The notes: generated by a model not told the origin, from the letters alone. 64,000 nt of DNA from Chitinophagaceae bacterium (GCA_016713085.1 JADJPV010000001.1:1633001-1697000); one strand, 5' to 3'; positions 1 to 9,040 are shown, counted from the stretch's first letter. Numbers and translations: made by a program.

Positions 1-1
1 A

Positions 2-457
2 ATGGGAAGACCCAAAGCATTTTACAGCAAACGTGTTCATGATTCATGTTACCGTCGCCCGTATTATGATGCCGGTTTGTTTGTTGAAACATTTGATGAC
101 GAAAATTCCAAAAAAGGATATTGCTTATATAAAGTTGGTTGTAAAGGACCTTCCACCTACAATGCCTGCGGTGTAATGAAATGGAATAACGGAACAAGTT
201 TCCCGATTCAATCAGGTCATCCCTGTATTGGTTGCAGCGAAGAAAATTTCTGGGATAACGGAAGATTGTACGATCGTGGCTCTTCGTTCCCCGGATTTGG
301 TATTGAAGCCAATACTGACACATTAGGTAAAGTAGCATTAGGTGTAACTGCTGCTGCCATTGTCGGTCATGCTATCGCAACCAATGTGAGTAAGTATAAA
401 CTCATTCACAAGCTTGAAGAAGAAGGAAAAGAAAGCGAGCATGAATTAAAATCATAA
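2..457 (+). CDS. hyaA: [NiFe] hydrogenase small subunit, C-terminal part (truncated by window edge)
   Basis: This is the C-terminal portion of a group 1 uptake hydrogenase small subunit, the Fe-S electron conduit from the Ni-Fe site. The frame is open to the window edge, so the Met at position 2 is internal and the real start lies outside. Visible are the medial/distal cluster segment (DSCYRRPYYDAG, GYCLYKVGCKGP, TYNAC, PIQSGHPCIGCSE) and a C-terminal hydrophobic helix (about residues 108-130) of the kind that anchors the subunit to the membrane beside the cytochrome b. The N-terminal half with the proximal cluster, whose extra cysteines would mark an O2-tolerant enzyme, is not in the window, so tolerance cannot be judged. 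The large subunit follows after 24 bases, in operon order. Confidence 0.93.
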   Translation: MGRPKAFYSKRVHDSCYRRPYYDAGLFVETFDDENSKKGYCLYKVGCKGPSTYNACGVMKWNNGTSFPIQSGHPCIGCSEENFWDNGRLYDRGSSFPGFGIEANTDTLGKVALGVTAAAIVGHAIATNVSKYKLIHKLEEEGKESEHELKS

Positions 458-481
458 TTATTCCAACTTATAATCATTTAT

Positions 482-2206
482 ATGAGCAAAAGAATTGTTG
501 TTGATCCAATTACAAGAATTGAAGGTCACTTACGTGTTGAAGTAGATATCGAAAACGGAAAGATAACTGATGCATACAGCAGTGGCACCATGGTTCGGTT
601 GCTGGAAGAAATACTGAAAGGCCGTGACCCAAGAGATGCATGGGCTTTTGTTGGCCGTGTTTGCGGCGTATGTACATCCACACACTCTTTAACTTCTGTT
701 CGTACGGTAGAAGATGCATTGAATATTACTGTTCCGCCGAATGCAGAACTGGTGCGTAATATTATGCATTGTGTATTATATATGCATGATCATGTTGTTC
801 ACTTCTATCATCTGCATGCAATGGACTGGGTGGATGTGGTGAATGCATTGAAAGCGGATCCAAAGAAAACCTCAGAGCTGGCACAAAGTATTTCTCATTG
901 GCCAAAAAGTTCACCCGGTTATTTCAGTGATATTCAAACAAGGATTAAAAAGTTTGTTGAAAGCGGGCAACTGGGAATTTTTGCCAATGGTTATTGGGGG
1001 CATCCTGCTTATAAACTTCCTGCCGAAGTAAACCTCATTGGTCTAGCTCACTATCTCGAAGCATTGGAATGGCAGAAAGAAATTGTAAAAGTGCAGGCCA
1101 TCTTTGGTGGTAAAAATCCACACCCGAATTATTTAGTGGGCGGTATGGCATGCGCTATTGGTTTGGATGATGTGAGTGGTATCAATGCAGAACGATTGGC
1201 TTATGTACAGCAACTCATTCAACAGGGGAAAGAATTTATTGAGCAGGTGTATATTCCCGATCTGATGGCTGTTGCATCTTTCTATAAAGACTGGGGAGCA
1301 ATTGGTGGCGGCCTTGGAAACTATATGGTATATGGCGATCTGCCAACAAATGGCATCAGGGATACTGCAAGTTATAAATTTCCTGCAGGAGCAATCTTAA
1401 ATAAAGACATCAGTAAAGTGTATGATGTTGATTTGAAAAAAGATGATGAAGTACAGGAATTCATTACACACTCCTGGTACGATTATAAAGAAGGAAAAAA
1501 TAAAGGATTGCATCCTTGGAAAGGTGAAAGTAAAATTAATTATACCGGTCCAAAGCCCCCATTTGAACATTTAGATACATCAAAAGAATACAGCTATCTC
1601 AAAACTCCTAGATGGAAAGGCAATGCAATGGAAGTTGGTCCGCTTGCGAGAGTATTGGTTGGTTATGCAAGAGGAAAAGAAGAATACAAAGCAGTTGTTG
1701 ATAAAACACTGAAAGATCTGGATGTTCCAATTACTGCATTGTTCTCCACCTTAGGCAGAACAGCTGCACGTGGACTGGAAGCAGTACTTGCTGCAGGATG
1801 GGTACAGGAATTTTATGATCAGTTAATCACCAATATTAAGAATGGCGATACACGTATGGCTGAGATGACAAATTTTGATCCGAAGACATGGCCAAAATCA
1901 GCAATGGGTGTAGGACATTCAGAAGCACCTCGTGGAGCACTGGCACACTGGATCAATATTGAAAATGAAAAAATTGCCAATTACCAGTTAGTGGTTCCTA
2001 CAACATGGAATGCATCGCCAAGAGATCACAAGGGACAAATGTCGGCGTATGAAGCTGCATTGATTGATACACCGGTTGCAATAGAAAATCAACCGCTGGA
2101 AATTATCAGAACCATTCACAGCTTTGATCCCTGCATGGCCTGCAGTGTGCACCTGTATGATGAGGAAGGAAAAACCATCAGCAGGGTAAGTGTATTAGGC
2201 GATTAA
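482..2206 (+). CDS. hyaB: [NiFe] hydrogenase large subunit
   Basis: This is the catalytic subunit, 574 residues, a normal length for group 1 enzymes. The N-terminal Ni ligand motif is RVCGVC (Cys61, Cys64) followed by STH. The C-terminal motif is DPCMACSVH (Cys551, Cys554, His557). By family precedent the 17 residues after His557 are removed by the maturation protease, whose gene lies two positions downstream. The conserved N-terminal block DPITRIEGH is present, which supports the ATG at 482. It sits between the small subunit and the cytochrome b gene with short gaps, so it is expected to work as a quinone-linked H2-oxidising enzyme. All four metal ligands are intact, so it should be active. 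Confidence 0.96.
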   Translation: MSKRIVVDPITRIEGHLRVEVDIENGKITDAYSSGTMVRLLEEILKGRDPRDAWAFVGRVCGVCTSTHSLTSVRTVEDALNITVPPNAELVRNIMHCVLYMHDHVVHFYHLHAMDWVDVVNALKADPKKTSELAQSISHWPKSSPGYFSDIQTRIKKFVESGQLGIFANGYWGHPAYKLPAEVNLIGLAHYLEALEWQKEIVKVQAIFGGKNPHPNYLVGGMACAIGLDDVSGINAERLAYVQQLIQQGKEFIEQVYIPDLMAVASFYKDWGAIGGGLGNYMVYGDLPTNGIRDTASYKFPAGAILNKDISKVYDVDLKKDDEVQEFITHSWYDYKEGKNKGLHPWKGESKINYTGPKPPFEHLDTSKEYSYLKTPRWKGNAMEVGPLARVLVGYARGKEEYKAVVDKTLKDLDVPITALFSTLGRTAARGLEAVLAAGWVQEFYDQLITNIKNGDTRMAEMTNFDPKTWPKSAMGVGHSEAPRGALAHWINIENEKIANYQLVVPTTWNASPRDHKGQMSAYEAALIDTPVAIENQPLEIIRTIHSFDPCMACSVHLYDEEGKTISRVSVLGD

Positions 2207-2222
2207 TTTATAAACCAATTTT

Positions 2223-2981
2223 ATGGCCAACAAATTATTATATATCAGAAGGCTTCGCAGAGTATATGTATGGGAACTGCCGGTGAGGGTGTATCACTGG
2301 ATCAATGCACTGGTATTACTTGCCTTAATTGTTACCGGTTTTTATATCGCTGATCCGCTTGCATTGTTGAGCAAACAGGAGGCGAACTCAAAATACACAA
2401 TGGGTTGGTTCCGCTATATTCATTTTGCAGCAGCGTATTTATTTTTCTTCAATTTTATTTTCAGGTTATACTGGGGTTTTGTTGGAAACAAATATGCCAA
2501 CTGGAAACAGTTTATACCCACTTCAAAAAGGTTCTTTAAAGAAATGTGGACTGTTTTTAAAATTGACATTTTAATGTTGCGGAAAAACGGCAAACAACAG
2601 GAGCATTTAAGTGTAGGACATAATGCATTGGCAGGTTTTATTTACTTCCTAACCTTTATTGCATTTTTGGTACAGTGCTTAACAGGCTTTGGGTTATATG
2701 CATCAATGGCCAGCTGGTGGTTTCCGCAAATGTTTGCATGGGTGCCAGCAATGCTGGGTGGAGATATACTAACCCGTCAGCTGCATCATGCAGCCATGTG
2801 GTTTTTTATCATCTTTGTTGTTATACATGTATACCTTGTTTTCTATCATGATTATATTGAAGGTCGTGGCGAAATAAGCAGTATGGGTGGTGGATGGAAA
2901 TTTATTGAAGAAGAAGTATTTGAAGAAGACAAACATCAAACACCCAATCCTGAAAAAGCAGAAGTAAAACCAAAAGCATGA
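2223..2981 (+). CDS. hyaC: Ni/Fe-hydrogenase b-type cytochrome subunit
   Basis: This integral membrane di-heme cytochrome b passes electrons from the small subunit to the quinone pool. It has 252 residues with four hydrophobic helices (roughly 23-43, 65-85, 135-157 and 185-210). Candidate axial histidines are in VRVYHWINA (His25), FRYIHFAAAY and QLHHAAMWFF/VIHVYLVFYHDY. The C-terminal tail after about residue 225 is charged and lacks a helix. It begins 16 bases after the large subunit, and its stop overlaps the protease start (ATGA), which indicates translational coupling. Confidence 0.93.
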   Translation: MANKLLYIRRLRRVYVWELPVRVYHWINALVLLALIVTGFYIADPLALLSKQEANSKYTMGWFRYIHFAAAYLFFFNFIFRLYWGFVGNKYANWKQFIPTSKRFFKEMWTVFKIDILMLRKNGKQQEHLSVGHNALAGFIYFLTFIAFLVQCLTGFGLYASMASWWFPQMFAWVPAMLGGDILTRQLHHAAMWFFIIFVVIHVYLVFYHDYIEGRGEISSMGGGWKFIEEEVFEEDKHQTPNPEKAEVKPKA

Positions 2982-3469
2982 GTGAACCGAAATCAATACT
3001 TATTCTTGGAATTGGAAATTATTTAATGGGCGATGAAGGCATTGGTGTACATCTTGCTGAACAGTTAACAAAGGAAGAATTACCGCCAAATGTTTCAGTG
3101 CTTGATGGAGGTACCGGTGGCTTTCATTTACTGGAGTATTTTGAAAAGCATGATATTGTTATCCTCGCCGATGCAACACTCGATGGAAATATTCCCGGCA
3201 CCATCCGATTAATTAAACCAAAATTTGCAAAAGATTTTCCGCAGGCAATGAGTACACATGATATCGGTTTAAAAGACATGGTGAGTGCTTTGCAATTATT
3301 AGGCACCATGCCTGAAATACATTTATTTGTTGTGAGTATAGAAAGTATACAGCAGCAGGGAATAGAATTAACTGACGATGTCAGAAAAATACTTCCTCAA
3401 CTGAAAAACCAAATAAGAGAACTGGTTGAAAGACTCAACAAAAGGCAGCCGGTTGTAATGGAAGTATAG
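2978..3469 (+). CDS. hyaD: Hydrogenase maturation protease
   Basis: This is the endopeptidase that trims the large subunit C-terminus after nickel insertion. It has 163 residues with the family signature GIGNYLMGDEGIGVH at the N-terminus. The Ni-probing residues expected from the HybD family are visible as Glu in GDEGIG, Asp in ILADA and His in MSTHDIG. The ATG overlaps the stop of the cytochrome gene by four bases. It is the last gene of the operon, and a 12-bp hairpin terminator follows. Other maturation genes (hypA-F) are not in the window and may lie upstream or elsewhere. Confidence 0.94.
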   Translation: MSEPKSILILGIGNYLMGDEGIGVHLAEQLTKEELPPNVSVLDGGTGGFHLLEYFEKHDIVILADATLDGNIPGTIRLIKPKFAKDFPQAMSTHDIGLKDMVSALQLLGTMPEIHLFVVSIESIQQQGIELTDDVRKILPQLKNQIRELVERLNKRQPVVMEV

Positions 3470-3492
3470 TACGTTACCCTTGTAATAACATA

Positions 3493-3533
3493 AAAGAAGC
3501 GCCCCAGTTGTAGTGGGCGCTTCTTTGTTTTTT
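3493..3533. terminator. Bidirectional intrinsic terminator after the hydrogenase operon
   Basis: A perfect 12-bp stem (AAAGAAGCGCCC at 3493-3504, GGGCGCTTCTTT at 3515-3526) encloses a 10-base loop and is followed by GTTTTTT. It lies between the convergent ends of hyaD and the small membrane protein gene at 3553-3843, so it can serve both strands. Confidence 0.88.
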
Positions 3534-3552
3534 ATAATTTCCCGGCAGAAAG

Positions 3553-3843
3553 TTAAACTGTTTTAATAACGGCAGAATTATTTTTCTTGGCAGTAAAATA
3601 ATTCCATGCCCACATCAGCGTAAAGCTGGGAATGAAATCAAGACCTGGCATCAGTTCTTCCACAAAGTTGAAGACAGAACCAAAAGCACCTTTTACGCCT
3701 CCAAATGTTTTATAAAAAACAAAAGCAGAGATGGGAGCCCAAACGATATCTCCAAACTCACCCAGCAACGGAACCGCATAAGTGGCATAGCCAAGTGCAT
3801 CCATCAAAAGGCAAAACAGAAGAGAGGTTTGTTGTTTGTTCAT
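3553..3843 (-). CDS. Small conserved membrane protein of unknown function
   Basis: A 96-residue hydrophobic protein with two or three short helices. The pattern DALGYATYAVPLLGEFGDIVWAPISA, a glycine-rich turn and LDFIPSFTLMWAWNYF resembles small uncharacterised membrane proteins that I associate with Bacteroidota genomes. There is no signal peptide cleavage site and no catalytic motif. It is convergent with hyaD across a shared terminator. I cannot assign a function. Confidence 0.72.
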   Translation of the reverse strand: MNKQQTSLLFCLLMDALGYATYAVPLLGEFGDIVWAPISAFVFYKTFGGVKGAFGSVFNFVEELMPGLDFIPSFTLMWAWNYFTAKKNNSAVIKTV

Positions 3844-3940
3844 TTTTCGTTGTTGTTTTTAACAGCTAAAGAGATTGCAAAAGCAATACCAACGTTGCAT
3901 GCGGACAAAATGCCGTCTGTTAAAATTCCCGGCAGACAGA

Positions 3941-4260
3941 TCAAATTTCTTTTTTCATACACACACTGTTGTCAATACCGGCATATTGTCCGTAGTTGGG
4001 AATGATGTTATACGGTGCTGCGGCTGCACAAACATCCGTTTGATTTCAACAACAGCTGTTTCATAATCTTTGAATGCACCACAACCAATTGCTTCATCAT
4101 TCTCATATGCCACAATCACGTGACGGATGTGGTTGGTTTTGTTGAACTGTGCATAGAACGCATGATCATCACCATCACGGATGGCAAGATCCCTGTCGAG
4201 CAGTGCAACAAGTTTTGTGAAATCAGGGTTATCTGAATTGGTTCTGATGAGGTTGATCAT
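3941..4260 (-). pseudogene. GNAT acetyltransferase remnant with internal deletion
   Basis: The N-terminal part is a normal GNAT domain start, up to VEIKRMFVQPQHR (motif A entry). The reading frame then ends after 19 unrelated residues. One frame over, from about 4014 down to the stop at 3941-3943, the strand encodes YNIIPNYGQYAGIDNSVCMK and a short tail, which reads like the C-terminal end of this GNAT subfamily. The acetyl-CoA binding loop and following helices, about 45 codons, are missing at the junction (about 4009-4014). This is therefore an internal deletion that also shifted the frame, not a simple point frameshift, and the product cannot bind acetyl-CoA. Confidence 0.78.
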
Positions 4261-4543
4261 GTATGAAGTTTCTGAAATAGAAAGATAACAAAAAGAATAA
4301 AGCCCACGGGGTTTTCAAGTCTCAGCAGTAACAATAAATCGCTTTACAAAATTCCGGAGAGTTGTATAAAACAGTGAAATGATGCTAAAATTGTATCACT
4401 AGTTAAAATTGGCTGAAACAGCCTGTTAGTAGAAGGTTTCATGATACAATTTTATCATTTTCTATTCAAATTGCTTAAAAAGTATCATGTAGAAATAAAA
4501 GGAATTAATTTACATGTTACAAACGAAAGCGAAATAAGTACAT

Positions 4544-5773
4544 ATGAAAAAGAAACTGTTTTTTATCATCAGTTTGATCCTGATATTGACCGGATGTTCA
4601 AAAAAACCAGACCCCACTCCAACGCCAACACCGCCACCTGTTATACCTCCGGCAACAGATACATTTACCAAGCTTACTGCAAAGAAGTATATGGTTGATT
4701 CAAATGCAACCAAAGAAACCATTGCATTGTTTTATAATTTAAAAATATTATCGAAGACAGGTTTTGCCGTTGGACAGCAGGATGCATTTTCAGGATTCTA
4801 TAATAATGCAGGCGGCATGTCTGATATAAAAAAGACAACAGGAAACGATCCTGCTTTATTAGGATCAGATTTTATGTTTATAACGGATAAAAGCAACGAT
4901 GGCCAGGCAAGCAACTGGTTTTATCAGCAGGAAGTAAGCATCATCAACAATGTAAAGAAGGCATACGGACTGGGCATGATCAATATTTTTTGCTGGCACC
5001 TGCGTGAACCTTACAATGAAAATTCATTTTATGTAAGTGATATGACAGCTGCTGAGAAAGCAAATGCATTCAAAAGTATTTTACCCGGAGGAGCAAATCA
5101 CAACTGGTATAAACTGAAATTAGATAAAGTGGCTTCTGTGTTTAATAATCTGAAAGGAACCAGCGGAGAATTAATTCCTGTCATCTTCCGTCCTTTTCAT
5201 GAATTTGATGGAAGCTGGTTCTGGTGGGGAGCAAGTTTTTGTACAGAAGAAGAATTTAAAACAGCCTTTAAATTTACGGTTGAATATTTAAGAGATACCA
5301 AAGGAGTGCGTAATGTATTGTATTCATTCGGGCCGGATAACAGTTACGACACACAGGCAAAATATTTAAGCCGTTATCCCGGTGATGCTTATGTTGATGT
5401 ACTGGGAATTGATAATTACGGGGATCTGCGCAATGGTGCCGGACAGGCTGGTGCAACACTCGCCAACACCAAAATGAAAGTGGTTTCTGATTTAGCGAAA
5501 ACAAAAGTAAAAATTGCTGCCATGACAGAAACCGGTTACCAGGTTACACCAACAACAGCACCGGTAACAGGATGGTTTTCGAATTACTTATATTCTGCTT
5601 TAACTGATAATGGAACTGAAGTTGCGTTTGTAATGTTCTGGAACAACGGAGGAACCGGTTATTATACGCCGCCACCATCGGGCACAAATGTTACCGACTT
5701 TATTGACTTTACCAATAAGCCCAAAGCGTTGTTACAAAACGAAATACCGAAGATGTATGTGATGCCGAATTAA
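4544..5773 (+). CDS. Glycoside hydrolase family 26 beta-mannanase, lipoprotein
   Basis: A predicted endo-beta-1,4-mannanase of the GH26 family, 409 residues. The first 18 residues are a lipoprotein signal ending in LTGC (Cys18), followed by a Pro/Thr-rich linker (about 22-37), so it is probably attached to the outer membrane. The (beta/alpha)8 domain carries the two family glutamates: acid/base Glu220 in IFRPFHEFDGSWFWWG and nucleophile Glu329 in AAMTETGYQ. The WHLREPYNE segment near residue 151 belongs to the substrate cleft. There is no SusCD pair or other glycosidase beside it, so it is a stand-alone enzyme. The 283 bases upstream hold no gene that I can support. Confidence 0.92.
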   Translation: MKKKLFFIISLILILTGCSKKPDPTPTPTPPPVIPPATDTFTKLTAKKYMVDSNATKETIALFYNLKILSKTGFAVGQQDAFSGFYNNAGGMSDIKKTTGNDPALLGSDFMFITDKSNDGQASNWFYQQEVSIINNVKKAYGLGMINIFCWHLREPYNENSFYVSDMTAAEKANAFKSILPGGANHNWYKLKLDKVASVFNNLKGTSGELIPVIFRPFHEFDGSWFWWGASFCTEEEFKTAFKFTVEYLRDTKGVRNVLYSFGPDNSYDTQAKYLSRYPGDAYVDVLGIDNYGDLRNGAGQAGATLANTKMKVVSDLAKTKVKIAAMTETGYQVTPTTAPVTGWFSNYLYSALTDNGTEVAFVMFWNNGGTGYYTPPPSGTNVTDFIDFTNKPKALLQNEIPKMYVMPN

Positions 5774-5787
5774 TAAGAGGAGTGATT

Positions 5788-5855
5788 AAAACCTCCGGGG
5801 TTTTTGAAGACTCTGAGTTTTTTATCAGGCAGGTATATAAAACCCCGGAGGTTTT
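5788..5855 (+). repeat. REP-like palindromic element, copy 1 (upstream of RAYT)
   Basis: AAAACCTCCGGGGTTTT (5788-5804) and its exact reverse complement (5839-5855) are separated by 34 bases that include CAGGYWTATA before the right arm. The same arms and spacer length recur on the other side of the transposase gene. The element overlaps the 5' extension of the transposase reading frame, which argues for starting that gene at 5870. Confidence 0.88.
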
Positions 5856-5869
5856 TTGTAATATTCGGA

Positions 5870-6490
5870 ATGCCTGATTATCAAACACTGTTACATCCCG
5901 ATCATTATTATCACATGTTTAATCATGCTGTAGGAAATGAAAATCTTTTCCGCAATGATGAAAACTATTCCTTCTTTTTAAGAAAAGTAAAAGAATACCT
6001 TACTCCCGTAACTGATATTTTCAGTTACAATCTGTTACCCAATCATTATCATCTCTTTTTGAAAGTAAAGACAGAAGATGAGTTAATAATTGCATACAAA
6101 TCGATCTATCCGGTTAAACATAAAGAACTGACAAATGAAGAAATGCCAGCGTTTGTATTACAGCAAGTCAGTAATTTTCAGAATTCTTATTCAAAATCTT
6201 TTAATAAAGTATTTGGCCGAAAAGGAAGATTATTCCTTGAATCAGTGAAACGAAGTGAGATTGTTACGGAGGAGTATTATTCCAAAATAGTTCATTATGT
6301 GCATGCCAATGCTGTTCATCACGGTTTTTGTAAACGGATTGAAGATTGGCCGCATTCCTCCTATCACGCATTAATCAGTAATGCTCCAACATTATTGAAG
6401 CGGACCGAACTGCTTAATTGGTTTGGTGGAGCGGAAGCCTTTATTCGATTTCATAAACAACCAGTTGAACTAAAATTAAAGGAAGAGTAA
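5870..6490 (+). CDS. REP-associated tyrosine transposase (RAYT, Y1 HUH family)
   Basis: A single-domain HUH nuclease of the IS200-like/TnpA-REP family, 206 residues from the chosen ATG. The HUH motif is NHYHLFL (His59, His61), and the candidate nucleophile is Tyr143 in IVHYVHANAV. The conserved block FGRKGRLFLESVKRSEI precedes it. The open frame extends 22 codons further upstream, but those codons lie in the REP palindrome, so 5870 is preferred. Copies of one palindrome flank the gene on both sides, and a third lies at 9990. The stop codon overlaps the first base of the downstream element. RAYTs are single-copy domesticated transposases that cut and mobilise their cognate REPs; activity here is inferred. 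Confidence 0.9.
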   Translation: MPDYQTLLHPDHYYHMFNHAVGNENLFRNDENYSFFLRKVKEYLTPVTDIFSYNLLPNHYHLFLKVKTEDELIIAYKSIYPVKHKELTNEEMPAFVLQQVSNFQNSYSKSFNKVFGRKGRLFLESVKRSEIVTEEYYSKIVHYVHANAVHHGFCKRIEDWPHSSYHALISNAPTLLKRTELLNWFGGAEAFIRFHKQPVELKLKEE

Positions 6491-6556
6491 AAACCTCCGG
6501 GGTTTTTCCAGAGTTTCCGATTATAAGCAGGCAGGTTTATAAAACCCCGGAGGTTT
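6490..6556 (+). repeat. REP-like palindromic element, copy 2 (downstream of RAYT)
   Basis: The left arm AAAACCTCCGGGGTTTT is at 6490-6506 and the right arm AAAACCCCGGAGGTTT at 6541-6556, with the same 34-base spacing and a GCAGGTTTATAAAA junction as the upstream copy. It starts on the last base of the transposase stop codon. Confidence 0.88.
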
Positions 6557-6630
6557 ATATAACTTTTGCTTTAAATTGCATCAGCGAAAAACATTCACCC
6601 GCTCTTTTCTTACAATTAAAACCTTAAGCT

Positions 6631-7188
6631 ATGGCACTCTTGATTATTCTTGGCGTAATCGCTTTACTTTTATTATGGATCGTTGGCATGTACAACGGAA
6701 TGGTAAAAGCAAAAATAAAAATTGATAATGCCTGGAGCGATATCAGCGTTTTCCTCAAAAAGCGTTTCGATCTTATTCCCAACCTTGTTAATACAGTAAA
6801 AGGATATGCAGCACATGAAAGCCAGACGCTGGAAAAAGTAGTGCAGGCACGCAATGCAGCAGTATCAGTAGCTCCCGGCGATGTGGCAGGCATGGCTGCA
6901 GCTAATCAGCAACTGGGTGGAGCTTTAAGAGGATTGCTGGCAATTGCAGAAAGTTATCCTGATCTGAAAGCAAATGCACAGTTGCTCGAACTGCAAACTG
7001 CATTGCAGAATATTGAAGGCGACTTGGGTAATTCACGCCGTTATTATAATGCGACGGTAAGGGATTTCAATACATCCATTCAGCAGTTCCCCGGTGTACT
7101 GGTTGCCAATGTTTTTTCTTTTAAAGCACGTGAATTCTTTGAACTGGAAAACAAAGAAGAAGCCAAAAACGTGGAAGTAAAGTTTTAA
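6631..7188 (+). CDS. lemA: LemA family protein
   Basis: A 185-residue LemA-like protein: one N-terminal membrane helix (residues 2-20), then a helical domain with the family signature NAWSDISVFLKKRFDLIPNLVNTVKGYAAHE, and FNTSIQQFPGVLVANVF with FKAREFFE at the C-terminus. The fold is a membrane-anchored four-helix bundle, and its biochemical role is not established. It is followed after 10 bases by a DUF2207 protein, a pairing common in many bacteria, which suggests that the two act together at the envelope. Confidence 0.93.
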   Translation: MALLIILGVIALLLLWIVGMYNGMVKAKIKIDNAWSDISVFLKKRFDLIPNLVNTVKGYAAHESQTLEKVVQARNAAVSVAPGDVAGMAAANQQLGGALRGLLAIAESYPDLKANAQLLELQTALQNIEGDLGNSRRYYNATVRDFNTSIQQFPGVLVANVFSFKAREFFELENKEEAKNVEVKF

Positions 7189-7198
7189 ATAACAAGCT

Positions 7199-8914
7199 GT
7201 GAAAAAAATAGTCCTTTCACTGCTGTTATCATTTTGTGCTGCACTGTATGTACATGCACAGGGTGGTTACACCATTCAGCAGTATCATGTGGATGTGACC
7301 GTTAACAAAGATGCATCGCTCGATATTACCGAAACCATCCAGGTAAATTTTACTGAAAGCCGTCATGGTATTATACGAATGATTCCTTATAAATATGCAC
7401 TGGCTCCTTTACCAGCTGGTACGCAAAAAGCAGAACGGCAGCTTGAATCAAACGGCTACGCACAAATTTTCATTGAAAATATCGGGGTAAGGGATCAGCA
7501 GTTTACAGTACGGAACAGCGGAAATTATAAAGAAATAAAAATCGGTTCAAAAGACATCTATGTTGATGGAGTGCAGCAATACATCATTCATTACCGGATG
7601 TTGAATGCTATCAATTTCTTTAAAGATCATTCTGAACTGTACCTGAATATTATCGGTGATCAGTGGGATACCAGCATTGACTCTGCCAGTTTTTCCATTC
7701 AACTGTATAATGCGTTACCGGCAACACCATCTTATTTTGTGGCAACAGGTGCAACAGGTTCGCAGGAAAATAATTCTGTTTCTGCATGGACAGGCAATCA
7801 AACTTTTTCTGGTAGTACAACTGTTCCATTGCAGGCCAACCAGGGATTAACTGTTGGCATTGCTTTTCCTGATCAGTTTTTGACGAAACAAAATTATATG
7901 CTGCGTGATATGCCATGGCTGTTTTTGCCTGTGCTTGTTTTTTTCCTGATGTTCCGGATCTGGAGAAGAAGAGGTAAGGATGAAAGTCTTACCATCACTA
8001 CACAATATTATCCACCCGATAATATCAGTCCCAGTGTTGCAGGATATGTAATTGATAATGCATTGAACAGAAGAGACCTCACTGCACTGATCCCTTATTG
8101 GGGTGCCGGAGGATATTTACAGGTAAAGGAAACAGAAAAGAAATCGCTGCTGGGATTAATCAAAACTTCTGAATACGAGTTCATCAAATTAAAAGAACTT
8201 CCGGCAACTGCTCTCACTTTTGAACGCACACTGTTCAATGGAATTTTTGCCAGCGGCAGTACAGTTGCACTCGACAGTTTGAAAGATGTACTGTACAAAA
8301 CCATGAACAAAGCAAAAACAGAACTGGAAGGCGAAGTGGACAGGGATGCATACTATGTAAAATACTCAAGAGGTCTTGTTTATTTATTTTTGATTCTGGG
8401 CCTGGCATCGTTGGGGATTGGCATTTTTCAGTTTCTCACTAACTGGGGAAATCCGTATTGGTTTCCCGTTGCATTAATCATCAGCGGTATAATCATTGCA
8501 GGTTTTGGAATTTTTATGGTGAAGAAAACAGCTAAAGGAAATGAACTGTACCAGCAGCTGGCAGGCTTTAAAGAATTCATCCAAAAGGTAGACAAGGACC
8601 GGCTGGTACTTTTCTTAAAAGAAGACGAACATTATTTTGACAAAGTATTACCCTTTGCCATTGTATTTAATATGGCCGATACCTGGAAAGATAAACTGCA
8701 GGGCCTTGATGTACCGCCACCCAACTGGTACGTGGGCAATTATAACGGGTTTAACACGTACATGTTCTTAAACAGTCTCGATCATTCCATGAATGAAATG
8801 TCGAAAAGCTTTTACAGTCAACCAGGCAGCAGCGGCAGCAGTGGTGGAAGCTTTGGTGGTGGTGGAGGTTTTTCCGGTGGTGGATTTGGAGGAGGAGGAG
8901 GAGGAAGTTGGTAA
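7199..8914 (+). CDS. DUF2207 domain-containing membrane protein
   Basis: A 571-residue protein with a GTG start giving MKKIVLSLLLSFCAALYVHAQ, a Sec signal. The extracytoplasmic DUF2207 domain (about 25-230) opens with YTIQQYHVDVTVNKDASLDITETI. One membrane helix follows (about 238-256), then a cytoplasmic region, a pair of helices near 395-440, and a C-terminal tail of Gly/Ser/Phe repeats ending GGSW, typical for the family. It is probably cotranscribed with lemA. Function is unknown, and a role in envelope maintenance is only inferred from the partner. A strong hairpin follows the gene. Confidence 0.88.
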   Translation: MKKIVLSLLLSFCAALYVHAQGGYTIQQYHVDVTVNKDASLDITETIQVNFTESRHGIIRMIPYKYALAPLPAGTQKAERQLESNGYAQIFIENIGVRDQQFTVRNSGNYKEIKIGSKDIYVDGVQQYIIHYRMLNAINFFKDHSELYLNIIGDQWDTSIDSASFSIQLYNALPATPSYFVATGATGSQENNSVSAWTGNQTFSGSTTVPLQANQGLTVGIAFPDQFLTKQNYMLRDMPWLFLPVLVFFLMFRIWRRRGKDESLTITTQYYPPDNISPSVAGYVIDNALNRRDLTALIPYWGAGGYLQVKETEKKSLLGLIKTSEYEFIKLKELPATALTFERTLFNGIFASGSTVALDSLKDVLYKTMNKAKTELEGEVDRDAYYVKYSRGLVYLFLILGLASLGIGIFQFLTNWGNPYWFPVALIISGIIIAGFGIFMVKKTAKGNELYQQLAGFKEFIQKVDKDRLVLFLKEDEHYFDKVLPFAIVFNMADTWKDKLQGLDVPPPNWYVGNYNGFNTYMFLNSLDHSMNEMSKSFYSQPGSSGSSGGSFGGGGGFSGGGFGGGGGGSW

Positions 8915-8984
8915 AAGACAAAGAGTATCTGATTCTGAGAAGGTTTTTCTTTATTCACTCGTCTCCGAAAGGGGGAATCATGTA

Positions 8985-9028
8985 TTAATAAAAGAGATCC
9001 TTGTTGTTTCAAGGATCTCTTTTATTAA
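8985..9028. terminator. Bidirectional terminator between convergent genes
   Basis: A perfect 19-bp stem (8985-9003 with 9010-9028, TTAATAAAAGAGATCCTTG and its complement) has a 6-base loop. The A/T-rich outer part supplies the U-tract on either strand. It separates the DUF2207 gene from the convergent DUF4397 gene. Confidence 0.87.
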
Positions 9029-9040
9029 AGCAGAATAAAA

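Noticed and set aside
4441..4698. Plus-strand open frame overlapping the start of the GH26 gene
   Set aside because: It is in another frame of the mannanase signal region, lacks protein-like composition and has no homologue that I recognise.
5804..5869. N-terminal extension of the transposase reading frame
   Set aside because: These codons are the REP palindrome; the conserved family start is the ATG at 5870.
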